Shown here piece after piece: positions 53,596 to 62,250 of a stretch of DNA of 64,000 bases (positions are counted from its first letter, which is position 1; every line of letters starts with the position of its first letter). Under the pieces are notes generated by a model. It searched no databases and was not told the origin of the DNA. It saw only the letters and a list, made by a program, of their open reading frames with translations. The stretch comes from Collinsella aerofaciens ATCC 25986 (GTDB taxonomy: Bacteria; Actinomycetota; Coriobacteriia; Coriobacteriales; Coriobacteriaceae): positions 1,612,001 to 1,676,000 of the forward strand of contig NZ_CP048433.1 in the NCBI RefSeq assembly GCF_010509075.1. Direction: 5' to 3'. A program made the translations under genes and the position numbers.

Positions 53596-54048
53596 CTAGT
53601 CTTCGAGTCCGCTATTGATGAGCTCCGCAATCTCAACGGGATCGGTGCTCGCGCGCACCTTGTCACGGAAGCCGGCGTCCATCAGCATCACGGCAGCCTT
53701 GGAGAGCAAGCGCAGGTGCGTGGTTCCTGCCTCGCCGGCAGGCACGTACAGCGCGAGCGCAACATCGACGGGCACACCATCGAAGCTCGGCCATTCAACG
53801 GGCTCGACCAGCTTAAGCACGGCAACGCCCGGCGTGTGGATAACATCGCTTTTGGCATGTGGAACGGCAAAACCGGCGACAAGGCCAGTCTCGGCCTCGT
53901 TCTCGCGAGCCATGAAGGCAGTCTCTACGGCAGATGCGTCGTCAGCAAAGCCGAGCTCGACGGCCTGATCGGACAAATAATGCAGGGCATCCTCGCGCGA
54001 GGCGGCGGTATACCCTATCGTCACTTGGTTGGCAGATACAAATCCCAT
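53596..54048 (-). CDS. PTS EIIA component, fructose/mannitol type
   Basis: Phosphocarrier protein of 150 residues of the sugar phosphotransferase system, accepting phosphate from HPr. The phospho-His lies in GFAVPHAKSDVI; the surrounding pattern ARENEAETGLVAG is typical of the EIIA-Fru fold. ATG at 54048 follows AAGGAAGG and lies 11 bases after the transketolase C-subunit stop, so it is the last gene of the sugar operon. It would phosphorylate the EIIB part of the protein at 58120, which lacks its own EIIA. Confidence 0.9.
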   Translation of the reverse strand: MGFVSANQVTIGYTAASREDALHYLSDQAVELGFADDASAVETAFMARENEAETGLVAGFAVPHAKSDVIHTPGVAVLKLVEPVEWPSFDGVPVDVALALYVPAGEAGTTHLRLLSKAAVMLMDAGFRDKVRASTDPVEIAELINSGLED

Positions 54049-54059
54049 GGAAACCTTCC

Positions 54060-54998
54060 TTACAACACAGACCTGACCGCAGCTTCGATGCCGTCGGCGT
54101 CCAAACCGTACTTGTGCAGCAAATCGACCGCAGGGCCGGACTCGCCATACACATCGCGCACGCCGACGCGACGCATCGGCACCGGATACTGCTCCGCTAG
54201 CACCGAGGCAACGGCCTCGCCAAGACCGCCGATAATCGAATGCTCCTCGGCAGTGACCACGCGACCGGTCTTCTTGGCGCTGGCTACAACCAGGCGTTCG
54301 TCGAGCGGCTTGATCGTATGCATGTTGATGACCTCGGCATCGATGCCATCGGCAGCGAGCGCCTCGGCAGCCTCAAGCGCCTCGGCGACCATAAGGCCAC
54401 AAGCGATGATGGTCACATCGGACCCCTCGCGCACGACCACGCCGCGACCAATCTTGAACTCATAGTCCTCGCAGTCGTTGATGACCGGTGTTGCCAGGCG
54501 GCCGAAGCGCATGTAAACCGGGCCCTCAAACTCATAGGCGGCGCGCACACAGGCACGAGCCTCGACGTCGTCGGCGGGAACGACCACCGTCATACCCGGA
54601 ATCGTGCGCATGAGTGCGATATCCTCGCAGCACTGGTGCGTGGCGCCGTCCTCGCCCACCGAAATGCCGGCATGAGTAGCGCCAATCTTGACGTTGAGGT
54701 GCGGGTAGCCGATGGAATTGCGGACCTGCTCGTAGGCGCGACCGGCGGCAAACATCGCAAAGGTGCTCGCAAAAGCAACGCGGCCCGTGGTCGCGATGCC
54801 GGCGGCAAGACCCATCAGGTTGCTCTCGGCAATGCCGGCGTCGTAGAAGCGCTCAGGGTGCGCAGCCTTAAACTTACCGGTCTGCGTGGCGGCGGCCAGG
54901 TCGGCATCGAGAACCACAAAGTCATCGCGCTCATTGCCCAGCTCGACAAGTGCCTCGCCATAGCTAACGCGCGTGGCGACTTTCTTGACGTCTGCCAT
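54060..54998 (-). CDS. Transketolase, C-terminal subunit
   Basis: The pyrimidine-binding and C-terminal domains of a split transketolase, 312 residues. Motifs include FVVLDADLAAATQTGKF, ESNLMGLAAGIATTG with the catalytic Glu region, THAGISVGEDGATHQCCEDI and the C-terminal VVTAEEHSIIGGLGEAVASV. ATG at 54998 overlaps the N-subunit stop (TAATG) and follows GGGGAGGAG. Together the two subunits transfer two-carbon ketol units using thiamine diphosphate. Confidence 0.93.
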   Translation of the reverse strand: MADVKKVATRVSYGEALVELGNERDDFVVLDADLAAATQTGKFKAAHPERFYDAGIAESNLMGLAAGIATTGRVAFASTFAMFAAGRAYEQVRNSIGYPHLNVKIGATHAGISVGEDGATHQCCEDIALMRTIPGMTVVVPADDVEARACVRAAYEFEGPVYMRFGRLATPVINDCEDYEFKIGRGVVVREGSDVTIIACGLMVAEALEAAEALAADGIDAEVINMHTIKPLDERLVVASAKKTGRVVTAEEHSIIGGLGEAVASVLAEQYPVPMRRVGVRDVYGESGPAVDLLHKYGLDADGIEAAVRSVL

Positions 54999-55828
54999 TA
55001 GAGCTCCTCCCCTGCTGCTGCGAGCTCGGCCATGGCCTGCTCAAACTGTTCATCGTTGGGTGCCTTGCCGTGCCAGCCCACCTGGTTTTCCATAAAGGAG
55101 ACGCCCTTGCCCTTCACCGTCTCGGCGATAATGGCCACGGGCGAGTCGCTCACTTTGCGGGCCTCGGCAAAGACGGCGGCAATCTGCGCCATGTCGTTAC
55201 CGTCGGCGAGCTCGATCACATGCCACTTAAAGGCGCGGAACTTGTCAGCGAGCGGCATGGCCGAGTTGACTTCATCGATCGTGCCGTCAATCTGCAAGCC
55301 GTTGTGGTCGACGACGGCAACAAGATTGTCGAGCGCATGGTTGCCGGCGAACATGGCCGCCTCCCACACCTGGCCTTCCTCGCACTCACCGTCGCCCAGC
55401 AACGTGTAGACACGGTAGCCGTCGCCCCAGTGCTTAGCGGCAAGCGCCATTCCAACTGCAGCAGAGATGCCCTGACCGAGCGATCCGGTGGACATATCGA
55501 TGCCAGGGGCGTCGTTCATGTTGGGATGGCCCTGCAGTCGGCTGCCAATATGACGGAGCGTCTCGAGCTCTTCGACGGGAAAATAGCCGCGATTTGCCAA
55601 CACCGAATACAGGCCCGGCGCCGCGTGACCCTTGGAGAGCACAAAGCGATCGCGATCGGCCTTGTGAGGGTCGGCAGGATCGATATTCATTTCCTCAAAG
55701 TACAGATACGTCATGATGTCGGCAGCACCGAGCGATCCACCCGGGTGTCCCGACTTGGCCGCGTGAACCGCAGTCACGACACCCTTCCTGACCTCATTGG
55801 CGACCTTCGCCAGCTCCTGGTTGGTCAT
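54998..55828 (-). CDS. Transketolase, N-terminal subunit
   Basis: Thiamine diphosphate-binding half of 276 residues. Key parts: AAKSGHPGGSLGAADIMTYL, VLSKGHAAPGLYSVLANRG, MSTGSLGQGISAAVGMAL, and the ThDP motif GDGECEEGQVWEAAMFAGNH ending in the DHNG segment. ATG at 55828 follows GAGAGGAATTC. Its stop overlaps the C-subunit start. Split transketolases of this type are often devoted to one sugar pathway separate from housekeeping transketolase, which fits its PTS operon. Confidence 0.93.
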   Translation of the reverse strand: MTNQELAKVANEVRKGVVTAVHAAKSGHPGGSLGAADIMTYLYFEEMNIDPADPHKADRDRFVLSKGHAAPGLYSVLANRGYFPVEELETLRHIGSRLQGHPNMNDAPGIDMSTGSLGQGISAAVGMALAAKHWGDGYRVYTLLGDGECEEGQVWEAAMFAGNHALDNLVAVVDHNGLQIDGTIDEVNSAMPLADKFRAFKWHVIELADGNDMAQIAAVFAEARKVSDSPVAIIAETVKGKGVSFMENQVGWHGKAPNDEQFEQAMAELAAAGEEL

Positions 55829-55891
55829 ACGAATTCCTCTCTTGAGAACAACCCCGGCACCGGATGACGCGATGCCGGGGCAATCCACTCG

Positions 55892-56575
55892 TTAAGCCTG
55901 AGCGACGACCTTCTGCCAGTCAGCCTCAAAAGAGGCGAGGCCCTGGTCGGTCAGCGGATGATGCAGGCACTTCTTGAGAGCGGCCATGGGCACGGTCGCA
56001 ATATCGGCACCGAGTAGCGCGGCCTGGGTCACGTGGTTGGGCGTACGAACCGAGGCGGTGATGATCTCGACGGTGTCGTCGACGTTCTTGCCCGTCCAGT
56101 CGTAGTTCTTAATGCAGGTCACGACGTTGTCGAGCTGCGAGATACCGTCCTCGGCGATGTCATCGAAACGACCGACAAACGGGCTGATGTAGCGAGCACC
56201 GGCATTGGCGGCCATAAGGGCCTGCGTCGGCGAGAAGACGAGCGTCATGTTGACGCGCACGCCAGCATCGGCCAGTGCACGGCAGGCGGCAAGGCCGGCC
56301 TCGCACACGGGAAGCTTGACCACGATGTTGGGGGCGAGGGCGGCAAGGCGCTTGCCCTCCTCGATCATACCCTCGGCAGTGGTAGCGGTAGACTCGGCGG
56401 AAACGGGCAGGCCCTCGCAGAGCTCGGCAATCTTGAGCATATGCGGCTCAAAGTCGGCAAGCTTGCCGCCGGTCTTGGCGTACAGGGACGGGTTGGTGGT
56501 AACACCGGCCAGGCAGCCCCAGCTCTTGGCCTCGGCGATCTCGTCCAGATTGGCAGTATCGATAAAGAACTTCAT
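55892..56575 (-). CDS. fsa: Fructose-6-phosphate aldolase / transaldolase-like enzyme
   Basis: Class I aldolase of 227 residues in the FSA/TalC group. FIDTANLDEIAEAKSWG, GVTTNPSLYAK, the Schiff-base Lys in NIVVKLPVCEAG, and ISPFVGRFDDI are the family signature. ATG at 56575 follows AAGGAG. It lies between the GatZ-like gene and the split transketolase in the sugar operon. FSA-type activity would cleave a ketose 6-phosphate to glyceraldehyde 3-phosphate and a C3 ketone; transaldolase activity would instead work with the transketolase. The two cannot be told apart by eye. Confidence 0.87.
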   Translation of the reverse strand: MKFFIDTANLDEIAEAKSWGCLAGVTTNPSLYAKTGGKLADFEPHMLKIAELCEGLPVSAESTATTAEGMIEEGKRLAALAPNIVVKLPVCEAGLAACRALADAGVRVNMTLVFSPTQALMAANAGARYISPFVGRFDDIAEDGISQLDNVVTCIKNYDWTGKNVDDTVEIITASVRTPNHVTQAALLGADIATVPMAALKKCLHHPLTDQGLASFEADWQKVVAQA

Positions 56576-56612
56576 GGTGCAAACTCCTTCGAAGGAATCC
56601 AAAACTCAAAAA

Positions 56613-56682
56613 ATAGGACAAAGGGGATGTCCCTTTGTCCTATGTGCCGGGCCTGCGGCTGGGACATGCCCCAGGCCCGGCG
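56613..56682. repeat. GGGACAGG-type palindrome, stem D, followed by an intercistronic hairpin
   Basis: 56613-56643: ATAGGACAAAGGG and CCCTTTGTCCTAT around a GAT centre. 56646-56681: stem GCCGGGCCTG / CAGGCCCGGC. Both lie between the GatZ-like and FSA-like genes and could dampen or process the transcript between them. Confidence 0.65.
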
Positions 56683-56700
56683 TCGTGTAGGAAAAGCTAC

Positions 56701-57975
56701 TTAGTCCTCGAGAGCCTTCTCGATGCGGCTCGTGACGCCCTTGAGGTTAAGACCGACGACGTACTGCTTGATCGGGCGCTTGATGTGCTCGATCACAAAG
56801 CGCTTGCCGTCGATGTCCTGGGCAGCGAGGTTGCGATAGAGCTTCTCGACCTGCTCCTTGACCTCGGGATCGTTGAACGCATAGTGGCCGGAGACATCCA
56901 GGATCTTCAGGCTGAGCTCATCGTCGGCAAGGATGTCATCGACCTGCAGGTTGACGTCGTCGCCAGTCATCCACTTGCGCCAGCGCTCGGTCTTGATAGC
57001 CTTGACCAGCAGCGTGTGATACAGGTCGGAGGGGTCATCGCACAGACCGTTGTCGACCAGGATCTGCTCGGTGGCGCAGAGCTTGAGGTAGGCGCGGGTC
57101 TCCTCGGTGCCATACTGCGGAGCGACGTTGGAGGCGGTCACGTGTGCCGGGATGTGCTCGAGCAGCGTCGCGTCGTCCAGATAGTCGGCGTTGTGCTCCT
57201 TCAGGCCCACGCCATAGCGCTTGGCCATATCGGCAAGCTCGCGGGCGTTCTTGAAGTTGTAGTGACCGACCTGCTCCGTCCAGCGGGTAAGGGTGCCGGT
57301 CTGGCCGACGATAAAGGTGGGCATGGGGCAGCCGCGCTTCTCGAGCTCGGGCTGCAGCTGAGAAATGAACTCCTCGTACTTATCGGTAGAGGTCAAGCCG
57401 CCATTGGTCTCCTCGGTACCGACCTCATAGGCGACCTCGGGCAGGTTATGCTCGCGACGGTACTGCTCAAGGTAGTCGATAAGATCGATCGTGCGGCGAA
57501 GCACCACGTCGAGCGGAATAACCTTGCCGATCTGATAGGGGTCCTTGGTGGGGTCGACCATCAGCAGGTCAAAGCCCGCCTCCATGTCGGCGACGAAGGA
57601 CTTGCGGGCGAGCTCCATGGCCTCGTCCTCGGGCAGGTGGGCGTTACGCTCCTCGTCGCGCTGCCACGGACCGCCGTGATCGCGGCACAGGTAGTACGGA
57701 CCGGTGTAACCCACCTCGTCGGCAACCTTCTTGATGTCGGCGGCAAAGCGCGTCTGGTCCCAACCGTTGACGTAGCCGGCGCCCATCTCGTCCATATCGA
57801 CCTGGTTGCGGCTGGCGATAAACATGGGCGGGAAATCCTCGTCCTTGGCAAGCTCGAACACGGCCTGAATCAGGTTGGGGCTCATGGGGCCAATGCCGAC
57901 CATGGTTGCGTGATCGCCGCTATCCTGCAGCTTGAGCATGCCCTGAACGGCCTGACGGATGGTGAGGTTGGACAT
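56701..57975 (-). CDS. GatZ/KbaZ-like tagatose-bisphosphate aldolase-associated protein, orphan
   Basis: 424-residue member of the family called the non-catalytic subunit of class II tagatose 1,6-bisphosphate aldolase, which normally stabilises GatY/KbaY. Conserved segments include MVGIGPMSPNLIQAVFELA, GYTGPYYLCRDHGGPWQRDE, DLLMVDPTKDP, YEVGTEETNGGL and GVGLKEHNADYL. The many His, Asp and Glu residues of a metal-dependent TIM barrel (RDHGG, EVGTEE, KEHNADY) are retained. ATG follows AAGGAG. No GatY/KbaY partner and no tagatose-phosphate kinase is in the operon, so a partner-independent activity is plausible. Confidence 0.87.
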   Translation of the reverse strand: MSNLTIRQAVQGMLKLQDSGDHATMVGIGPMSPNLIQAVFELAKDEDFPPMFIASRNQVDMDEMGAGYVNGWDQTRFAADIKKVADEVGYTGPYYLCRDHGGPWQRDEERNAHLPEDEAMELARKSFVADMEAGFDLLMVDPTKDPYQIGKVIPLDVVLRRTIDLIDYLEQYRREHNLPEVAYEVGTEETNGGLTSTDKYEEFISQLQPELEKRGCPMPTFIVGQTGTLTRWTEQVGHYNFKNARELADMAKRYGVGLKEHNADYLDDATLLEHIPAHVTASNVAPQYGTEETRAYLKLCATEQILVDNGLCDDPSDLYHTLLVKAIKTERWRKWMTGDDVNLQVDDILADDELSLKILDVSGHYAFNDPEVKEQVEKLYRNLAAQDIDGKRFVIEHIKRPIKQYVVGLNLKGVTSRIEKALED

Positions 57976-58068
57976 TTTGTTCTCCTTCTCCAGAGGATTT
58001 TTGACAAAAGTTCCCTGGGACCCAGATGTGGGCCCTATCAGTACGGATGGATTTTGTTGTGTAGGGGC

Positions 58069-58104
58069 GGTTGTGCGGAGTCAAATCCATCCCTCCGCAC
58101 AACC
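58069..58104 (-). other. Intercistronic hairpin between EIIBC and the GatZ-like gene
   Basis: Perfect 12-bp stem GGTTGTGCGGAG / CTCCGCACAACC with a 12-nt loop and no T-run, in a 144-bp gap. Likely a transcript-stabilising or partially terminating structure protecting the upstream EIIBC message. Confidence 0.55.
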
Positions 58105-58119
58105 GGAGTCCTTAAAGGT

Positions 58120-59592
58120 TTACTTGGCCTGCTTATCGAGCGTGGGCTTCATGGCAATCAGGATTGCAGCGGCGACCACGGCGCCAATCACGATGTCCAG
58201 GCAGAACAGCGCGACGTTGTTGGTGGCAAGGGCGACGATAAAGCCACCGTGCGGGACGTAGCAGTCGATGCCCTGGAAGGCGGCAAGTGCCGCACCCACG
58301 GCAGAGCCGATGCAAATGCCGGGCAGGGTGTGACCGAGGTCCTTGACCGCGAAGGGGATAGCGCCCTCGGTAATACCGATGCAGCCCATGAACAGCGCGG
58401 AGATGCCCATCTGGCGGTCAGCGTCATCGAACTTGTTCTTGGCGATGAGCGCAGCGAGGCCACAGGCGATCGGGGGAACGGCGACGGCGACGCGGAACAT
58501 ACCGTTAGGACCGTAGATACCGGAGGCCATGATGGCCATGGTGAAGGTCGAGGCGGTCTTGTTGATGGGGCCACCCATATCGAAGGCGGTCATAACGCCA
58601 ATGACCAGACCCAGGACAACTGCGGAACCGCCCTGCAGGCTGCCGAGCACGCCGGTGAGCCAGTCCATCACAAAGCCAAGCGGCGTGGCCAGGATGTAGA
58701 TATAGGCCATGCCCAGGACAAGCGAGGTCAGAATCGGGATGATCAGGATGGGCATGATGGTCTGGATGGTGTTGTTGACCTTCCAGGTCTTCATCCAGCG
58801 GACAAAGTAGCCGCAGATGACCGCCATGATCATGGCGCCCAAGAAGCCGGTCGAAACGCTGTTGCCGTTAGGGGTAACGACTGCGTTATTGACCAGGTAG
58901 CCCAGGACAAAACCGGGGGCGAGCGCGGGCTTGCCGGCCATCGAGTAGGAGATGTATGCCGCAAGCACCGGGATCATCATGGAGATGCCGGCCATGCCGA
59001 TGGTGTTAAGGCTCACCATCAGCGGGTTCGTAACCTCCATGCCGTTGGCGCCGGCGGTACCGGATGCCAGCGAGAAGGCAAGAAACACGCCGCCGATAAC
59101 GACGATGGGGATAAAATAGGAAACGCCGGTATTGAATGCATTGAGCAGCGTCTTGCCAGGATCGGCAAAGATAGACTGCTTGGACGCCGGTGTCGGGGCC
59201 TGCGGGGCAGCGGAGACGGCCTTCTTCTCTGCCTTGGCCTCGGCCTTGGGCGCGTCAACGGCGCCACCCGTCGCCTTGATGATCTCAATGGCCTGGTCGA
59301 TGATCTTTACCGGATCGGCGATTACATCAGAGGTGCCGACCTTCAGGAACTTGCCCTCGGCCATCTTCTGCTCAAAACGGTCCTCGTTCTCGACACCCAC
59401 GTCGACGGACTCCAGGACCAGGTCGGCGGAGTCCACGTCTTCCTGCGTGAGCTCATTCTCGATACCCAGGCCACCCTGAGCCTCGACCTTGCACTCGATG
59501 CCACGGGCGGCGCATTCATCCTGAATCGCCTTCTGGGCCATATACGTGTGGGCGATACCCACAGTACAGGCGGCAACGCCTACGATCTTCAT
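58120..59592 (-). CDS. PTS transporter EIIBC, fructose family
   Basis: Sugar-transporting phosphotransferase of 490 residues. The N-terminal EIIB-Fru domain (about 1-100) has the phospho-Cys in VGVAACTVGIAHTYMAQKA; the Cys is present although the usual CPTG reads CTVG. An Ala/Pro/Lys linker (PKAEAKAEKKAVSAAPQAP) leads to the EIIC domain with about nine helices (FIPIVVIGGVFLAFSLASG, GGPINKTASTF, GITEGAIPFAV). ATG at 59592 follows AGAGGGAAGC. It is the first gene of the operon and divergent from a LacI regulator. No fruK accompanies it, so the substrate is probably not plain fructose entering via fructose 1-phosphate. Confidence 0.92.
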   Translation of the reverse strand: MKIVGVAACTVGIAHTYMAQKAIQDECAARGIECKVEAQGGLGIENELTQEDVDSADLVLESVDVGVENEDRFEQKMAEGKFLKVGTSDVIADPVKIIDQAIEIIKATGGAVDAPKAEAKAEKKAVSAAPQAPTPASKQSIFADPGKTLLNAFNTGVSYFIPIVVIGGVFLAFSLASGTAGANGMEVTNPLMVSLNTIGMAGISMMIPVLAAYISYSMAGKPALAPGFVLGYLVNNAVVTPNGNSVSTGFLGAMIMAVICGYFVRWMKTWKVNNTIQTIMPILIIPILTSLVLGMAYIYILATPLGFVMDWLTGVLGSLQGGSAVVLGLVIGVMTAFDMGGPINKTASTFTMAIMASGIYGPNGMFRVAVAVPPIACGLAALIAKNKFDDADRQMGISALFMGCIGITEGAIPFAVKDLGHTLPGICIGSAVGAALAAFQGIDCYVPHGGFIVALATNNVALFCLDIVIGAVVAAAILIAMKPTLDKQAK

Positions 59593-59752
59593 TGCTTCCC
59601 TCTTTTCATAGAGTTGCGTGCGCAAGACACCGTTTGCGGAGGCCTCCGGAGCATCCCCTGCCGTTTGGACTTGCTGTCTTTTCGACAAGAACAATATAGG
59701 TGCTCGTTTTTCTTAATGCCAGCTTATTTCGGTAAACGCGCAGGTCAGAGCG

Positions 59753-59785
59753 TTGGTTATGCGATTTAGTTATGCGTTTAACCAA
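59753..59785. promoter_or_regulatory. Operator-like inverted repeat in the divergent PTS/LacI gap
   Basis: TTGGTTA (59753-59759) and TAACCAA (59779-59785) bracket two direct copies of TTATGCG. The gap 59593-60007 (415 bp) has no gene; this is the best operator candidate for the LacI regulator, closer to the EIIBC start. Confidence 0.45.
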
Positions 59786-60007
59786 AAATGAATCCTGCGA
59801 TTTTGCCCTCGATTTCAAAAGTCAAGAAGTATTTGATTTTCTCGGTAGACGGCAGATGCGCATGCCGGTCACAAATTTCGACCCCACCCGTATGCCGCAT
59901 TTGTTGCATACTCATATGAAAGGAAAAAGCCGCTCACCGAAGCGTATCCTTCACCAAGACTCAAAGTCATCATGTTGGAAAATGCTCATCTGTCGGAAGG
60001 AGTCGCT

Positions 60008-61018
60008 GTGGCAAAACAGCGCGTTACGATCGCAGACGTCGCTCGAGAGGCGGGAACCTCGACGGCAAGCGTCTCGTATTACCTCAACGACAAACGAGAA
60101 AAGCTTAGCGAGAAGACGCAGAACAAAATCGCGCGCGTCATTAAGGAACTCGGATACGTTCCCAACGCCCAAGCGCAGACGCTCACCGGCAAGCAAACCC
60201 ACGTCATTGCCATCATCATTTTGGATAACACCAACAAATGGGCGGGGCTCGTTCTCAATGGCATGGAGCAGGTCATGCTCCCCGCGGGCTACCAGACGGT
60301 CGTTTGCACGAGCAACTTTAACCCCGAGACCGAGCTCATGTACGTCGACAAGATGCTCTCGCTGGGCGTCGATGGCTTTATCATCCAGCCCACGGCAAAC
60401 TTCAAAGCCGTGCATGACCGCATTAGACGCGCCGGCAAGCCGGTCGTCTTTTTCGATGCGGCCATCTATAGCCCAGGTACCAGCTGGATCAAAACCAACC
60501 TTTACGACGGCGTGTACAACGCCACACAGGCACTCCTCGACGCCGGCTACGAAGATTTCTTTTCCATTGCCGCCAACATGACCGAAATGCGCACCCGCAT
60601 GGAGCGTTTTCAGGGGTATGCCGAGGCGCTGGCAGCGAACGGGCAGCTCTACAAAGCGATTCCCATCGATCACAACAAGCCGTCAATCAACGAGCTCACT
60701 GAATACTTTAAATTCAAGTTCAACCCCGCCAAGCGAACCCTTATCTTCGTGCAAAATCAGTGGGCACTTCCCCGTGTCTACAAGGCCCTCCAGCCAATGG
60801 CCCATCTGCTTCCGCAGCAAATCGGCCTTTTGGGACTCAACTGCGAAGACTGGACTAATCTCACCACACCGACCGTCTCCACCATCATCGAGCCCGTCGA
60901 CCAAGAAGGTCGCGAAGCAGCCGAGATGCTGCTCGCCCTACTTGACGGAAGCAGCGAACCCGGCGAGCAGCGCATTCTCGAGTGCAAGCTCAACTGGCTC
61001 GACTCCACCTCGATCTAG
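60008..61018 (+). CDS. LacI-family regulator of the divergent sugar operon
   Basis: Repressor of 336 residues. The GTG at 60008 (AAGGAG at six bases) starts at the canonical HTH RVTIADVAREAGTSTASVSY; an ATG at 59972 would add 12 residues. The hinge KELGYVPNAQAQTLTGKQT and a sugar-binding domain follow (VDGFIIQPTANFKAV, GLLGLNCEDWTNLTTP, STIIEPVDQEGREAAEMLL). Divergent arrangement with EIIBC makes it the likely specific regulator of the PTS operon. Confidence 0.9.
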   Translation: MAKQRVTIADVAREAGTSTASVSYYLNDKREKLSEKTQNKIARVIKELGYVPNAQAQTLTGKQTHVIAIIILDNTNKWAGLVLNGMEQVMLPAGYQTVVCTSNFNPETELMYVDKMLSLGVDGFIIQPTANFKAVHDRIRRAGKPVVFFDAAIYSPGTSWIKTNLYDGVYNATQALLDAGYEDFFSIAANMTEMRTRMERFQGYAEALAANGQLYKAIPIDHNKPSINELTEYFKFKFNPAKRTLIFVQNQWALPRVYKALQPMAHLLPQQIGLLGLNCEDWTNLTTPTVSTIIEPVDQEGREAAEMLLALLDGSSEPGEQRILECKLNWLDSTSI

Positions 61019-61137
61019 ACCGCGGGACAAATGAATCAGTAGCGTTTGTCTCAAATCTTAAGTATTTGTTCGACAGAACGGCCCTTGCCGGCTCCTGCTA
61101 GACTGGTAGATTCCCAACCGTCCATCCAGGAGCCTCC

Positions 61138-62121
61138 ATGTCGCGCAAGTCCGCCTACAAGCAAGTACTTTCCATCGGCACCGCCGTGGTGCTCGGGTTT
61201 GCGCTGTTTACGGGATCGCTCGACGGAGCGCCCAAGTTACTGTCGCCGCAAAGCGATGAGCAGGCGGCGGCTCTGGCCGAAAAACAAAACGAGAGTCCCA
61301 GCCGCACCGACGACGAGGCAGACCTGGTCGCTCGGCTCGAATCGGGAACGGCGAGCTCCCCGGACCCTCAAAACAGCCAGGACTCTGGCGATGGCTCCGA
61401 TTCCGCCGCACCCGACACCGATGACGACGCTTCCGCGGACAGCGCCGCCGCCCCCATCGACGAGGTCGAAAACCCCGATCTTGACCGCGCCCGCGGCGTA
61501 TACCTCAGCAGCATTCCCGACTACGCCGGCAACCCCTACGTTGCCCTTCGCGCCGACAGCATGCACCCGCTCGGCACGCCATCATTCACACTCGATGAAT
61601 ACGATCGCGCCACCGAAGAGGGCTGCTTTAAGAAATTCTCCAAGCTCGACAGCCTGGGCCGCACTCGCAAGGCGCTCGCCTGCGTGGGCCCCGAGTCACT
61701 CGGTCAATGCAAGCGCGGCGATATCTCGCGTATCCATCCTGCCGGTTGGCACCAGCAGCGCTACGACTTTATTCCGGGCCAGAGCCTCTACAACCGCTGC
61801 CACCTTATCGCCTGGTCACTCTGCGGCGAGAACGCCAATCGCAAGAATCTCCTCACCGGCACGCGTTATCTCAACGAGACGGGTATGCTGCCGTTTGAAG
61901 AGCAGATTCTCAACTATATTCGCGATACGGGCAACCACGTGCTCTATCGCGTCACGCCCATGTATAACGAAGAGGAGCTTGTCTGCCGCGGCGTGCGCCT
62001 TGAGGCGCAATCGGTCGAGGACCACGGCAAGACCCTCTGCTTCCACGTGTACTGCTACAACCTGCAGCCGCACGTGCAGATCGACTACGCCACCGGCCGC
62101 AACCAGGCATCCGGAGACTAG
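61138..62121 (+). CDS. Secreted or membrane-anchored DNA/RNA non-specific endonuclease
   Basis: EndA/streptodornase-like nuclease of 327 residues. An N-terminal signal or anchor helix (VLSIGTAVVLGFALFTGSL) is followed by about 80 acidic, low-complexity residues (DDEADLV, DSGDGSDSAAPDTDDD), then the beta-beta-alpha-metal nuclease domain: YNRCHLIAWSLCGENANRKN with the catalytic His, and LLTGTRYLNETGM. The usual DRGH-type motif reads NRCH here. ATG at 61138 follows AGGAGCCTCC. It may degrade extracellular DNA for nutrition or in DNA uptake; no competence genes are nearby. Confidence 0.85.
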   Translation: MSRKSAYKQVLSIGTAVVLGFALFTGSLDGAPKLLSPQSDEQAAALAEKQNESPSRTDDEADLVARLESGTASSPDPQNSQDSGDGSDSAAPDTDDDASADSAAAPIDEVENPDLDRARGVYLSSIPDYAGNPYVALRADSMHPLGTPSFTLDEYDRATEEGCFKKFSKLDSLGRTRKALACVGPESLGQCKRGDISRIHPAGWHQQRYDFIPGQSLYNRCHLIAWSLCGENANRKNLLTGTRYLNETGMLPFEEQILNYIRDTGNHVLYRVTPMYNEEELVCRGVRLEAQSVEDHGKTLCFHVYCYNLQPHVQIDYATGRNQASGD

Positions 62122-62180
62122 TGCCGACCGCACCGCCCGTAACCCAAAAATGATTCGTTTTCCTCCGTCCCCATGGGATC

Positions 62181-62218
62181 AAAAAAGGCCGCCCTGGATT
62201 ACCCAGGGCGGCCTTTTC
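62181..62218. terminator. Bidirectional terminator between the nuclease and the EF-G-like gene
   Basis: Stem AAAAGGCCGCCCTGG / CCCAGGGCGGCCTTTT, with A6 on one side and TTTT on the other. Confidence 0.85.
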
Positions 62219-62250
62219 GTCAGCGTCCACATTGCAGGCAACGCCACACG

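Noticed and set aside
56635-59769. A 1044-codon plus-strand open frame over the PTS operon
   Set aside because: Antisense to well-supported GatZ-like and EIIBC genes, low-complexity Leu/Gly/Val/Asp composition, no family motif.
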